Assembly: GCA_963513935.1 (NCBI GenBank)
Contig: OY740768.1
Location: 63,778,786 to 63,842,785 of the forward strand
DNA: 64,000 nt
Reading direction: 5' to 3'
Origin: Aphrophora alni
Taxonomy: Eukaryota; Arthropoda; Insecta; Hemiptera; Aphrophoridae
The translations under genes were made by a program, and so were the position numbers. Within the stretch, counting starts at the first letter, position 1; every line of letters starts with the position of its first letter. Below are positions 24,051 to 37,540 of the stretch, piece by piece. The notes beneath the pieces were generated by a model. The model did not search any database and was not told the DNA's origin. It was given only the letters and a program-made list of their open reading frames with translations.

Positions 24051-27000
24051 AAAATTAAAAACCGATTTAAAATGGATAGGCATATATAATAAAGTCAAAA
24101 CTGTAAATGTGGAAAAATTAACCAGTAAATAAGAAGAAAGTTCATAATTGGTTCTAATGTATTTATCTCATCACAACAGGTGTAAATGAAAGTTAAAATG
24201 GAGCCACTATGCTCTGAAGCAGTTTCTATTTCCCATTCCATCGCAAATTTATTTGTGACAATCAAATTTTTAAGTCACCTATTTTTTTTTCTTTTTAAAT
24301 ATTAACGAATGCTATTTAAATGGTAAAAATCTAAAAAGAAAGTGAACTAAATATAAATTGGAAGGAGTACAAGGAGAAGTGAATGGACAACATCAGCTAG
24401 CTGTAATAGAATGAATTGGTTGCAATCCCATTAGATGTTGGTCCAATTACATGATTGCATTAGCGAATGTCAACAGAAACCAGCAAGACAATGTTTCAAT
24501 CTTTCTTTCTAATTACTGAAAGTACTCACTCAAAACATTCAATTCATATTGGCATGTGTACACACATTCATGTTATACAGACCGTATGTGTGGGAACAAT
24601 AAAATCATGCTAATTTCCTTTTGTTTGTTATCTATGAAATGTCCTATCCGTAAAACCCCTAGACCATCAATTTGTGCAACGATCCTGGTCCTAAAATATT
24701 ATTTAACAGTCCGTTCACTTTATCATCTGTGTTCAAACAAAGTTAACTTTTGAACCCTGTCCAATTTTTGTCATATTTACTTTATATATGCCTTACGTAA
24801 TAATTTTCATATGTAATTTTTAATTATTTTATTTACGAGTAAACAACAGATATATCTTTTAAAGATACAGGTATAGACATTTTGAATTAAGTTCCAAGGA
24901 TTTTTAGGATTACCTAACACATTTTAATTAATTTGTTGTGTCTATTATTTACAACTGTGCATTACATATGTAACATTAGTTTCTTCTCATAAATTTGTAG
25001 ATTAATTTACCTATATCACATGTATGTAAACTTTCTAAAGTATTTTACTTTTTTATATTTTTTACCATTTGTCAAATATTCAAATATGCTATTTCTATTA
25101 TAAAACTTTTCGGTTAAAAAGGGAGATTAATTTCTATTCTATCTAGCAATCAATTAAATAAATTTATATACTTATGGCTATTCTTAGTATTTTCCTAAAC
25201 AAAACAGTAAAATATTTATTACTGAATGCTATGAACAGAAAAAATGTTCCAAATATAGATTTGTTGATAAAATAAGAAGCTTTATTATTCTTGTTCTTTT
25301 CTAAAGGATAACAGATCTCTCTCCTCGTAATCATTTCTGTTTTAGCTAGAAATTACCGATACTTTTAAGTTAAAAAAATAGTCTAAACTGAGTTTGCACT
25401 CTACACATTCACAAAACATACTTTATTCCAAAACACACTGTAAAAACGTTTTAATATTATAATATCTTAGCCTCTTGACAATAGCACTTAACCAAATGAA
25501 TGAAAAGCACAATTTTTCACAGAAACCACAAATACAAGATGACGTTTCAATGACTAAGTTATCATCTATAGTTTTTACGTGCACACAAACTCTACTGACT
25601 CTGGACACTGATTACAGTTGATAATACTCACTATAAGTGCTCGTAATTGTTGAAAAGAACCAGTGAATTTTATTTTTTGAAGCATCTGTAATCTTTAGAA
25701 TAATAAAGACGGCGGAACACATGGAAATATCCAACTCCAGTATCGGGCTTCAACATGCGCAACCTTTCATAGTTCACAAATTCGATCTACAGCAAACTAG
25801 ACATTTACCAATCAACTGAGTCCAAATTTTTAGATTTAATACAAATGTAACACATAATAAGCTAAGTTATACCATTCGTTTCATATACCCGTACACGTTG
25901 ATATATAAATTAGTATAAAATAAAAGCTTTCCAATTTTAAAATGGGGATATAAATGAGTTTACAGACGTTTTCGTACCTGAAGATCTTAAAACAGCTTAT
26001 TTTATGCAGTGAGTGATCTGTATATATTAATACTAAATTCGAAGTTATCAATTGTCCACCTATATTAATGAAAATAACTCTTGTCCTTACATTGTAACCA
26101 TTGGCTTTTTTGACATTATTAAATATTTAGTACGAAGTAGTTCAAAACTTAATAAATGTGTGTTTTCTCCACAACAATTCGCCATTAATTCGCTCATTAT
26201 GTACTTTGTTCTGTGTATTAGGCTACATCCGATATAATTGTGCTTATACAAATATTTTTTATCATGTTTTTTATCGCTAAACTCAAATTATCCAAATGTA
26301 AAGTTATCAACTTATCACCAAATTTCAATTAAACTAAATTTTCTCAACATTAACCGTTTTAAATAGTCAAGCCAAATAAATGGATGATATTTGACTTGAA
26401 TGCATGTAATAGATACGACTGGAAGAACTCTGTCTGTTGAATATATTTGACACTTTATTTTGGTGACACAAAACCTTCAACTTATTTCTGTAGCTTGTGG
26501 GCGAGTTGAGCTCTGCGACAGGGTATTGGGATTAACAATTTTTAATAAGTATATATTTAATTCCATGATGTTTATATTTAATAAATACTAGTATGCATAC
26601 ATTCAATATGTAGTATCTAATAAATAAATAATAAAAAATGAATTTTACAGAAGTTATTTAATAAAAAAATTAAATGATCATACAACTTCGACATTGAAGG
26701 CTAGAAGTAACTTCAACTAAGAAAAAATAATAAAGCTATGTGAACATAAAGCTTCATTAGTTAGTTACAATTTATCTAGTAGTAGAGAGTTGTACGAACA
26801 TCAAAAAATAACTATAAAATTCATCCTTCAAAAGGTAAAATTTAATATTATATTTATTTCAAACGTAGGAGCCGCAGTTGAATATACACATTAGATGGAA
26901 CTTTCATTTTACTTAGTCTTGAGTAAAACAAATATTAACGTGTAGCTTATATATACACACACTTTTATAATTCTTAAACAAATTAATTAAATATTTCACC

Positions 27001-30000
27001 AAACTACCATTATATTATTATAACTCTACCATTGGCATTCCGTCTTTATATTTGTTAGGAAATTACGGTGAAACTCATCTACCAACAGATTTACTATTTA
27101 GGAATAAGGTTCTTTAAAACTAGGTTTAACAATTATTTAGATACAACGGTTTTACATTTCATTATAAAGAGCGGCAACTAATAACAATTCCAACACGATT
27201 TCAAGACTTGGAAGTGGATACTCTGACTATCTGTCTAGAATAAAGAATCCGATCCGAAATATTAAATATAGCCTGATATTGTGAACGAGGGAGAAACGAC
27301 CAGTCAAATTACAGCTGTTTTATAAAATTTCCCCAAGGATACGTTTTCAGTTATAAAAGGAACTTACTACTTTTTTGATGTTTTCATTTACATGAATTAA
27401 TATCTTTTCGAGATTCATAGAGTTACAAAAATGTCAAATAAATCATTTCTTACAAATAACAGTTACACTATTTTGTTCCCTGAGGTTTCCCTAAAACGTT
27501 TGTAACATTTTTTAGTAACTTAAATGTTTTGAACAATCAATTAAAGTAAAACATAAATAAAAGTCGGGTTTTCTCTTTCAACGTAACAGATCCCCAGGTA
27601 GCAGATCCCACCAGTGGTGGAGGTAAAATTTTATTTTCAGTTAAGGCTACATTCCAAAGTTTCTGCACTTCGTACAGTACAGCATAATATGTTCTACCAC
27701 TGTAATCCAATAAATGAGTAAATGACAATGACAATGAAAAGTCTAAGCCACCCAAATCATTAAACTTTGATTATTACTCCCTGAAAGATGTGTGTTGTTC
27801 AAGTGTACTGTTACTTCTTGGTCTATGAATATGGATGAGTATCACGTCACGTGCTAGGTAGCAGCCAAATTGAGCTTTACAAGAAAGATTTATTGAGTGT
27901 ATTCAACTTGAAAGGACCGAGGTTTACTGTTTACAGAACGCCTAGTTATTTAAGCTAAATTGTGGTCTTATTCTATGTTTAATGTGACTCAGAAAAGCCA
28001 CATCTTTAGTTTAAGTATAAACTGGCGGAAATCAGTTAATACTTAAACTCCCACACCCAAAGCGGTGTTTCTTTTAAAACTCACATGAGTGGAATGATTT
28101 CAACTTTTTTTCTTTGAAGGTGAAGAGTCTCCTTTTTTTTCTTTTTTTCGAGGTAGAGGAAGAAACAAACTTATAATTTGGTCTTCAGTTAGTATTCACC
28201 CAAGGTATCCAAAATATAGAAGTGAACAATCTGTCAAATAAATCAAGGGATAATGCACTTCATTTGTAACAAAATTGACTTATAGTAACCCCAATCTTAT
28301 CTCGTTTCATTTCCCAGATGTACAATTTTCGATTTTTTTAGGAATTGACTTTTCATTAAAAATTCTATTTTCACAATTTATTTATCACATAACAAGTAAA
28401 GTGACCCCTATTTCCAAATATTGCATTAAATTTCCTTTAGGTCAGAACAAACATCGTTTATGAAACTGAGAATATGCATTATTCACAAGTCCTCAAACAT
28501 AAAAAAAGTGAATGTATAGAAATATTTTTGAAATTGAAATTTCTTTCACAAAGAAAAGACTATATCTATAGAAGTTTAATTTCACAAAAACTACAACTTT
28601 TTATAAGCTTCCTAACGGTTTGACCGAATCGTTAATTTACTTTTTCCTTCGTAGAATTTATTGCGTCCAGGAAGTCAAAAGTCGTGATTATAAAGGATTT
28701 GAGATTTTGGTTCTCTAGTTGACAATCAATAGTGGTCCAGTATAATATTTTTACAATTATTGTTTATAAATTAATACTCAGCAATGAAAGTTTGTTGGTA
28801 ATAACACTTTACAAAAGAAAGAAAATTATATTGTTTGAATTGACCGTTTTCAATGTTAGTGATATGGTAAAATGCAAGTGAGCAGACATGACAAGTAAGT
28901 AGTTTCTGCGAGTTTTCTATGTATCCATGCAAACACACCGAGGGCTGGTAGCAAGATGTTCTGGTTGTGTAGTCGATCTTCATCCTCGGCATAGTGAGAA
29001 TAAAGTGAGAAAAAATTTTTTTTAACTTAAGAGTCACGTTTCTTAAAAAACGAGAAACAATTTATATATCGGAAACGAAGCGAGATAGGATGCTATGGTC
29101 AATTTTGTCGCAAATTAAGTGTACCTACACCCAGAATGTATGGCACATTATTCACCACTCACCTTGTATAATAAAGTGCTGGTTTTTATGCGGGGTAAAA
29201 TATACAAATAGTCAAACTCGCTTTATTCATTTTTATACATCTAATTCCAATTTTTTAAATTTATTTCGAAATTTGGTTTTTGCTACAAACCAATGTCTAA
29301 TTTGAACTCAATATCTTAAAGAATATATATTATAGATATCATTATAATTGACAAATAATTACAAAAATTTAACTTATTTTAGATTTTTTAAATATTTATC
29401 TCAACAACTGTTTGTTGTATAGTGTTTATTGACATTTTAATCGATTCCACCTACACAATTTACAAAATTATACCAAAAAATATAATTCGCCAGGGCGTTG
29501 TGAATTTTAATTTGTTTTGAAAATACTAACCTAGATTTGATATAAATTCATTTCAGTCGATTTAACTATTTCCCATACTCATTGTATAGGAAGGACAATA
29601 ATTGTTAACCCAAATTTGTTTCCTAGCCAATAAATATTTCTTTTAATAAAATAAGGCATAGTTTGTTTTCATTTTTAAAACCACCTATTAAAGGTCGAAC
29701 AAAACTGTAATTATCTTGCAAATTTAGATATGGCATGTATAAAAATTAATTTCGATGACCACTGTATTCTAGAAGATGGACCAAAAACACTGAAATAAAA
29801 TATGTCTTATTTCAAAAAATGAAACCACTTTAAAAAAAGAAAAACATTCAAATTTGGCATTGGAAAGAAATCTTTTTCAAAATTAAATGTATTGTTATTT
29901 TGAGTTCATAATATCCTATACAAACACATCATTGTATATTTATATTTAAATAAACCCCTAAGTTTAAAAAAGTTACAGCTTTTCCAACATTTTAATTTAT

Positions 30001-30464
30001 TGTAAAGCCGAAGTATAAGCATTCAGCAGACTTGGTGTTATTGCTGTTATCTATAGTAACTCTCCAACTGGGATTAAAACCATTTTAAATTGCAAACATT
30101 ACTTTACCTAATGGGGGTAAAAACTTTTGTCAGAAACTTTTTGTATCTTTATACTTTCTGCTAAATAAGATTGCAAAACTTGTTTTCAACTGAATATTTA
30201 AGCATTTGCACAGAAATAAATTGAATTAAGTAACATATGTTTAAGTTTACTACGTTTTTAATTTTTTTTTATAATTAAAAATTCTCTTGATATATTAAGA
30301 TTTAAAATTAATTATTGAACTTATAAAAAATTCTAATAAAAGTGCAAATACATAAAAAAACTTCAGAAATATATTATTAATTTTAGGGAACCAATTATAA
30401 GGATAAAAAAGGAAGAAAAACAACAGTGCGAACATGTGTCCCATAATGATTTGTTTTCCGTCTC
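24051..30464. other. DNA between the two 0.8 kb inverted arms (intron 1)
   Basis: About 6.4 kb without a convincing exon or transposase. It contains copy 3 of the GATGATG...GAAACGT repeat at 25,500-25,615. Frames of 60-88 codons (24,556, 26,052, 27,537 minus, 28,771 minus, 29,090) carry no domain I recognise. If the arms are the ends of one large element, this would be its worn interior, but nothing inside supports that. Confidence 0.35.
25500..25615 (-). repeat. Dispersed repeat with GATGATA...GAAACGT motif, copy 3
   Basis: On the minus strand: GTTTGTGTGCACGTAAAAA, then CTATAGATGATAACTTAG, TCATT and GAAACGTCATC. It aligns with the copies at 3.7 and 6.5 kb. GATGA and TCATT can pair around an 8-base loop. 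Confidence 0.45.
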
Positions 30465-31258
30465 TATATCACAAATCAAAGCCACTTAAATGTTTTACTT
30501 AAAAGGAGTATCTAATTTATATACATATATTTATTGTTACACTAATAACCAATTATAAAACTTATGAAGTCTTTGGTTCCTTTGTATTTCTATTTGAGTT
30601 CTAGTGTTTGTAACAAAATATAATTGGATTTTGTTACTTTTCCATGCAATATGACGTTTTCCTGTTATATTTTTTGCGTGTGACAGATTCCAGCAATTTG
30701 TTTACACATTTATAGTTTTAATAGAATAATCAATATTACATGTATACATACATTTATTTTGTAATCTGTTTTTTTGAAATATGGTAATTGTTTTAATAAT
30801 GACACATGGATAAGAAGTAGTTTTCAAATAGAATATAATTGTTTTAAGGCCATGTTTCATGCATTGGGGAGCATTATTTATATATCTATGTAACCATAAA
30901 ACTATAATCACCTAGTTGCTTAACTAGGTTTTTCATAATGACTCTTTGGAAAAAAAACTAAGAGTAAATATATATAATATTGTTTAAAATGTGTAGCTTT
31001 TTGGTAGCATTGAAAGAATCTATAACTTTTTTTGTAAGTGGATTTTACATCATTAATCTTTAGGCTTATTTTTTTATATCTCCAGATCTCAACGCGATAA
31101 GTCCATCTTTTTCAATAGTTTTCAGGTAAATATTCTGTACACTTTAACGAAATAATAATAAATAGTATTGAAAATGGTTATTAAAATCTTTATGTAGATC
31201 AATTTTTTAATTTGAAAAGTTCAAAAATTATCTTGTTAACCTCTGAAGTATAATGTAC
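30465..31258 (-). repeat. Right arm of a 0.8 kb inverted repeat
   Basis: Inverted partner of 23,170-24,050. On the minus strand it keeps a 69-codon open frame (30,702-30,911) containing QNKCMYTCNIDYSIKT; the equivalent of this segment is visible but interrupted in the left arm. Preservation of the same phrase in both copies suggests the repeat once carried coding sequence. No family is assigned. Confidence 0.8.
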
Positions 31259-32658
31259 TAATACTATAGTAATAACTTTATAATACTATGAAGAGGCAAG
31301 AGGCGATTTTTCAGTAAAGTGAAATTGAAAGTAAACTCAAGCACAAAAGCAGCTTCATCGACCAAATTCAATTGTCTTTAAATATGTAAAAATATCTGGT
31401 TCAGCCGATGGCTTGTATCAAGTATATGATAGGTTCGGTTTTCAGCACGAGGGTGTATCAAACAGTCTGTTTTCTCCAACTCTAATTTTTTAAAGATTCC
31501 GAAAATAAAATGTTACGGATATAGTTTTATAACAATATTGACCATACCTTATACAGTATTCTTAAAATATAAGTTTTTGAAATATTTGAAATCATATAAG
31601 TATTTTACCTTATTGCTCTTTGTAGAGAAAAAGTATTGAGAAGGAGGGAGATAAGGCTGGTTTTTTATGAATCTATTATTGTTTGTTTTCCCCAAGGTAA
31701 ATTTTATTTTTATAACATGTCTTCCTGTCGGATTATTGACTGTCATTCCAACTCCAAATTGGAAATATGAGTTTAGTTTGAGACCAAAACAGACAAATTT
31801 TTTTTAAAGATTAACTATAGCAATTTAAATAGATTTTACTTAAAATGTAGACTCTAAAAATTATTAAAATTATTAATTTTTCACTCTTCTGAAAAAATCC
31901 CAATTAAAAATTTATCAGCAGTTTTTGTATGTCCATAGAATATTAATTCAAGGTCGAATTTTCAAAATATGTTACAACAAATCAAATAAATTTGTTTTTA
32001 AACGTAAAGATTAATATTATGTTACTCATAGGTAAAAAAACAATTGACGTTTGGGAATCATTTGGCATAAAATATATTATGAATCTCGGCAGCAGTCATT
32101 AAACACTCTTATTATGTTTCTTAATTAGTGTTTACATAACAGTATGTTTCTTAATTAGTGTTTATATTTATGTTTCTTAATTAGTGTTTACAGTATGTTT
32201 CTTAATTAGTGTTTAGATTACAGTATGTTTTTGTTTTTCCGCCTATTTCTTAGAGTTTTGGCAATAATTAAAATACTCACTTCGTATTAGAAATTGTAAG
32301 CATACAACTATTTGATTTATTTATTATTATATGACACATCAAAACAACCAACTTCAATAGAATAAATGAGCTCAATATATGAATAATAATGATTAGAAAT
32401 CATCATAAAGGGACACACTTAACTTAAGTTCTAATTATAAGAAATATTTTCTCTAGATACCTCTTATTTCGTTTGAAATCTTAATTAGTTCATTGATGTT
32501 AATAATATCTTTGTGTTTTTAACTTTGTTAAAATACCAACGTCTTCTTCAGATTTAATATCTATAATAAAAAACTAATATTTTTTGTTCATCTCTTGACT
32601 ATCTTATATGTCAAGTTCACGTCGGGTTCTTAGTCTTGACTTATTCTTTCTGTTACAG
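31259..32658. other. Intron 1, 3' part
   Basis: No exon seen before the acceptor at 32,657-32,658. It contains the short repeat cluster at 32,113-32,215. Confidence 0.4.
32113..32215. repeat. Four copies of a 22-bp word in a local cluster
   Basis: TATGTTTCTTAATTAGTGTT begins at 32,113, 32,143, 32,169 and 32,194 (spacings 30, 26, 25). The copies are essentially identical and the spacers differ in length, so this is an imperfect minisatellite. Confidence 0.9.
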
Positions 32659-32889
32659 ACCAGCTCGTGTACAACAGCAAGTAAGGCGGTGGGTCCAAAC
32701 AGTAGCATTCCAGTTTCACAATCATCTGTTTCCACGGCAAATGTATCTTCAGCGACAGCCGTGTCTCCTACAGCAACTTCAATCAAAACTGATCCAAAAC
32801 CTGTTGAGTGTAATCTTTGTCATCGAAAGTTTAAAAATATTCCCGCTCTCAATGGCCACATGCGCCTCCATGGTGGATATTTTAAAAAG
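32659..32889 (+). CDS. Exon 2, first C2H2 zinc finger
   Basis: 231 bases, phase 0 at both ends, acceptor TTACAG at 32,653-32,658 and donor AAG/GTAAAA. It encodes a Ser/Thr-rich lead (TSSCTTASKAVGPNSS onward) and then one C2H2 finger: C-N-L-C, 12 residues including RKFKNIPALNG, then H-M-R-L-H, followed by GGYFKK. The finger, with its NIPALNGHMRLHGG signature, is the most diagnostic part of the TRERF1/ZNF541 group. The finger is expected to bind DNA or protein in the nucleus. Frames open in the other two registers are overlaps only. Confidence 0.9.
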
Positions 32890-35800
32890 GTAAAACACAA
32901 GAAGAACATGTTAATAGTTGTCTTTATAAATAACATTAAAATTTGTATAATTTGACAGATGTTATTATATTATTTATAGGTGCTAATCGGTTATTGATCA
33001 GATTTACTAAATAACCTCCCATAAAACATTAGGTGAACAGAAATGGGACACAAAAATAGTAGCATCTTTTTGGACACCAGGATATCATAAAGAATTGTAA
33101 CCTCCTAAAATCCTAATATTTTTACCATTTCTTGTCTTTAATTCTGGCTTATTTTCAGCTACAAATAAAAAAATGTTAATATCTTTTTTTTAAATAAATA
33201 TATGCTCCTTACTCCAATCTCTCAAGTACTTACAATGTCCTTCTCAAATTTTACTTTATATAAATATATTTTAATTTACCAATATTATCTATTATTTTTA
33301 TTGGCAGTAAAAGACATTTAAGAATTTATCACAAATTGTAGAGAACTATTTACTCATATAGTTGGGATGATTTGTAGGAAAGGATGGGTTGCTTATCTCA
33401 CTCTTAAAAAATGCAATTAATTCCCTTGACACCTTAAAACCCAAACCTAACCTAACCTATACAAACTGTCTGATACTCTGTTATTTACATGAAGGGTAAA
33501 TTTATTTAAATGAACATGACATTTGTACAGTAATGTCATATAGACAAGAAAGGTTTAAAAATAAATAATTTCCATCATCAAAAAAAAACTTAATTTATTA
33601 ACTACAGTATAAAAGTATAAAAAATATATTGTTTATGTATTATAATGTTGGCAATAGTAGTAGATGTCCTGGCAGAAAACCAACTTAATTTACAAAACAA
33701 GTAGGTGATGTGATTTTAAATGTATTTTTCTTATCTTAAGTATTTCGCCGAGAAAAATTCAATTTTATATATATTGTATCCTATGTCATGAAATATTTTA
33801 TTTTAATTATAGGTCAGATTTGTATATGCAAAATATTATCGTTTTCCATAATTCTATGGGCAGTGTAGAATGCTCTGATTACAACTATTTTAACTTAGAA
33901 ACAATATTATTTTTTCGTTATTTCGGACAAAGAGAAATCAATTAGCAAAATGTATAAACAAAATAAACTCAGTACATGCATTGTAGTACAGGGAGTGATG
34001 GGAATGTGTGCATAGGGTTGAGAATAGCTTGGGGACACCACGAGAGCTAACTTCTATTTGTGGTAGCCAGTTCGCATGTAATAGTTACATACATATAGGA
34101 GGGCTAAGGGACGCTCAGTGCTGAATATAACAACTTTTATAATCAACATTGCTGCAGTTCTAACAAAATATCAATTTTATTAAAACTTAATTACGATTTA
34201 TAATACATTATTTATATGATAATAATATCATTTTGATTTACTCATGAAGGTTTCATTCATACAATTACTTTCGTTGACAATTCAATTTTAAAACGTTGGA
34301 TGTAACAATTTAAAACAGCGTTTATTTAAAACAATTTCTTGATGTATTTTGTTGTTGCTTTTTGAAGACAGAGAGGGATTTAAAAATAAAAATTTATTAC
34401 ATAGTTTTTAAATATATAGTGAACAACTAGACCACTAGAAATAAATTAAATAAAACTCTACAAGTTCAGCTAATTAGAATATAAAAACTGTTTTATTTTT
34501 TTTTTTATTTTTATGAAAAAGCAGTTTAGGTTAACAGGGTTGATTTCTTACCTTTAAACTTATATATGAATATTCTTAGAAAAGTCTAAAACGAAATTTA
34601 TATGTTTTTTTTAGAATTTGAAATTCTTTTAATCATGAAGGTCGAATATTATATCACAACTCGAAAAGGGCACATAAGGGTCTGCTTTTCTTTTTATGCA
34701 AATACATCTCAAATAACATAGATTTTAACTGTGTAAAATAAAAATAAATATATAGAATGTTTGTGTTAGAAGTTTATATGGATTTTAATTAAATGTGGGA
34801 TGTAAGCTAGGCTTCACTACTTGCTGAGTATATTAAATATATTAGTACAAATTTTGTTACTAAAATATACCAGTCAAAAAATTTCAATGAAATAGAAAAA
34901 GTTTGTTAAAAGCTCTTTATTTCATGTATAGATTCATCACTCTATAATAACGCAACTTGGATGTCCGTATATATTGATAGATAGGATGATAGGAAGACAG
35001 AATTTTTAAATAAATGAAACTTAACATATTTATACCCAAGATTTTTCTTGATTACTATTGGCCTATATTTTTTATTGAATGTTCTGTGCTTCTAAATTTT
35101 GACTATAACTTTTCAAGAGCGCCTAGTAGTCCTGAGAGTTGCCTAGTTTATGATTTTAAACTAAATTAAGTTTAATTATCTTTGGATTCAACAACCTCCA
35201 TTTATACTCAGACTTTAAGATTTTAATTAAACTTTCCTGTAAAATGCTTGGAAGGCCAAGAGGATTTCTTTCATTTTGTAGAGCGAATGTTGAAGAAGAA
35301 AATGTTTTACAGTTTATTTAAATAACATCAAAAGGAAACAACATTTAAATTGCTACCCCTTTTCCGCCATTCTTAAAATAACCACTTTTAATGTAAAGTT
35401 GTTTACGATTCTCCTTTCCAATGATTTTCATTAATACCAGTTAAGACAGACTATGTGTATCAATAAAGAAAGGAAAACACATTATAATTTTTAGAGGAAA
35501 GTGCGTTATAATGGGAATTCATTTCATTCGTAGTAACCCTATTGTTATTCCAAATAATCTACAACATTTCCTACACTGATTTTAAATAATTTTGTATTAA
35601 AAGTATTTTTAGTTTGAATTATAAAACTATTTTAATTCCAAGAGTTGAATATACTAAATACTAGTAAATATTCACTGGCAACATTACTGGTAAACCAAAT
35701 GCTCATACATTCTCCACAATAATAATCTATCATCCTAGCCAGTATCCTTCCTGAAATACATTTCATTATTTATGGCTACAATTTCCTCCACGAATATTGC

Positions 35801-36854
35801 TACCCCAACTTACATCTTTCCTATACAGCTATATATAATATTATAAAGTACATTAACATTTACCAATATATTGTATTTTTGATCAATTTAGTTACAAACT
35901 CTAAGAGATAACATGGGTTACCAATTTATATAATAAATTCAGAGCTCATCACAAATCATTTCAATTTATATAAACTTTACTACAACTGCTTATTTAGCAG
36001 TAGTCAATATTTAATAACTGCAATCATTAAAACACAATACGTGTACTTCAAATTTAAGAACAATTAAATAGATAATTTATAACATATATTAAAAACAAGT
36101 GTCAATTTTACTCATGACAAAAGTTTATTCCAGGCAATGAATTGTCAAACGACCATATTTCCTAACGACCCTAGAACCATTTTCGGTAAGCATAAATATT
36201 GGTTATTATAATTACTCGGACAAGTTTACTAACCAATAATATCTCAATTCTTAATTTGGCTCATTTGGCAATTTTTATCTTTACAACTGATTTTAAATTA
36301 TTGAGATTGGTACATATACACAAAACAAACACAATCGTTATTTCACTACATCGTAATCACATACGCTAATTGTTTGCAATTACTAATAAATTTAATTAAT
36401 GGTAAATTTTAATTAAGTAATTTTTAATTAATAACATTAAACGTAATTATTATGTTATGTTATTTTTTTCAAAATAAAAACTTTTTTCAAGTAATGTGTG
36501 TGTGTGATATGATTATCATAGAATATCCATGATCACTACAATGATTGTGTACCATTATACACAATAAATACAACAATTTTTATAAATATTAAACATCGTT
36601 AAATAAGTATAACTTAAATGAATTCATATGATAAAGAGACAAGAATGTAATGAATATTTACTACTGCATTTATCCTTAAGTTATTTAAATGCTAAATTAT
36701 TGGTAGTCATTTTTAAAATATATTTGAAGCTTAAGCAGAACATGGGATTTAAATACAAGTTGTTTAACAACAAAAAAGTTCTTCTTTAAAACCTGTCAGT
36801 TGTACTAACGAGATGTAGGTTTCTCAGAAAAATCCAAAAAGGTGATTACAATAG
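32890..36854. other. Intron 2, proximal part
   Basis: AT-rich with no exon. A GC-richer patch at 33,985-34,125 looks repeat-derived. (CCTAA) units lie at 33,446-33,459. Confidence 0.45.
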
Positions 36855-37540
36855 CACAGTATTTTTATATGATACTTGGATCAACAAAAATGAAAGTAAG
36901 AAGAGAGGGCGGACTGATGACTCAATGAAGAAAACTCTTAGCACTCTAGAAGGAAAAGGAAAGACTGATTATTTCTCATGCTCCTGCAGTAATAGGAGGA
37001 TTAATGTATCATTATTAATATTTGAATTAACAAAATTGGATATTATCATGAAGAGATGTGAACAGTGTGGTTTTTGAAAACTGGTTTTTTCAAGTCGTAG
37101 CTTCCTTCAATTCCACCTGGATCGAAAATCGTAATGGATCCCTATCATTTTAGAAATAAGGACAAACCGCCCACTCTTTCGACCCTGAAAGAGGATATGA
37201 AGAATGATCTATGAAAACCGGACTTGTATCAACTCATTCGTCTAGATACACCTTTACCAACAAATGAATTGACACCAAAGCATTCAAACTAGGACATAGA
37301 AGTTATCCATCTACCTCCATACCATTGTCACTACAATCCAATTGAGCTGTCATAGTCTTATCTCAAATGATACATATGAGAACTCAATACAACTTACGAG
37401 TTCAAAGATATGAACAAAAATTTTGAAGAAGTGGTTGAGAAGTTCATGGAAAAATTAACTTGAACACGTCTTAAAGTGATTAAAGGTGACTGAAAAGTCA
37501 AAGTACTTGACCATAGAAGTGTTCAGCAGTTCCTAATGAA
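36855..37540 (+). pseudogene. Fossil DDE transposase of an insect IS630/Tc1-like group
   Basis: On the + strand, with several stops and shifts, the pieces follow the order of an insect DDE transposase. First comes LYDTWINKNESKK near 36,868 (first catalytic Asp region, DTW), then KGKTDYFSCSCSN near 36,957 (family form ...KRLIISHAGS...). A middle piece, ELYQLI-like, lies near 37,225. The late motif HLPPYHCHYNPIEL near 37,307-37,350 carries the last catalytic acidic residue after NPI. The tail continues to about 37,540. The N-terminal DNA-binding part is missing and no terminal repeats were found. It lies in intron 2 in gene orientation. Assignment is from memory of family motifs. Confidence 0.65.

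Noticed and set aside
7605..33459. (CCTAA)n runs as evidence of a nearby telomere
   Set aside because: Only two to three units each and scattered. Consistent with chance or repair, not with a telomere.
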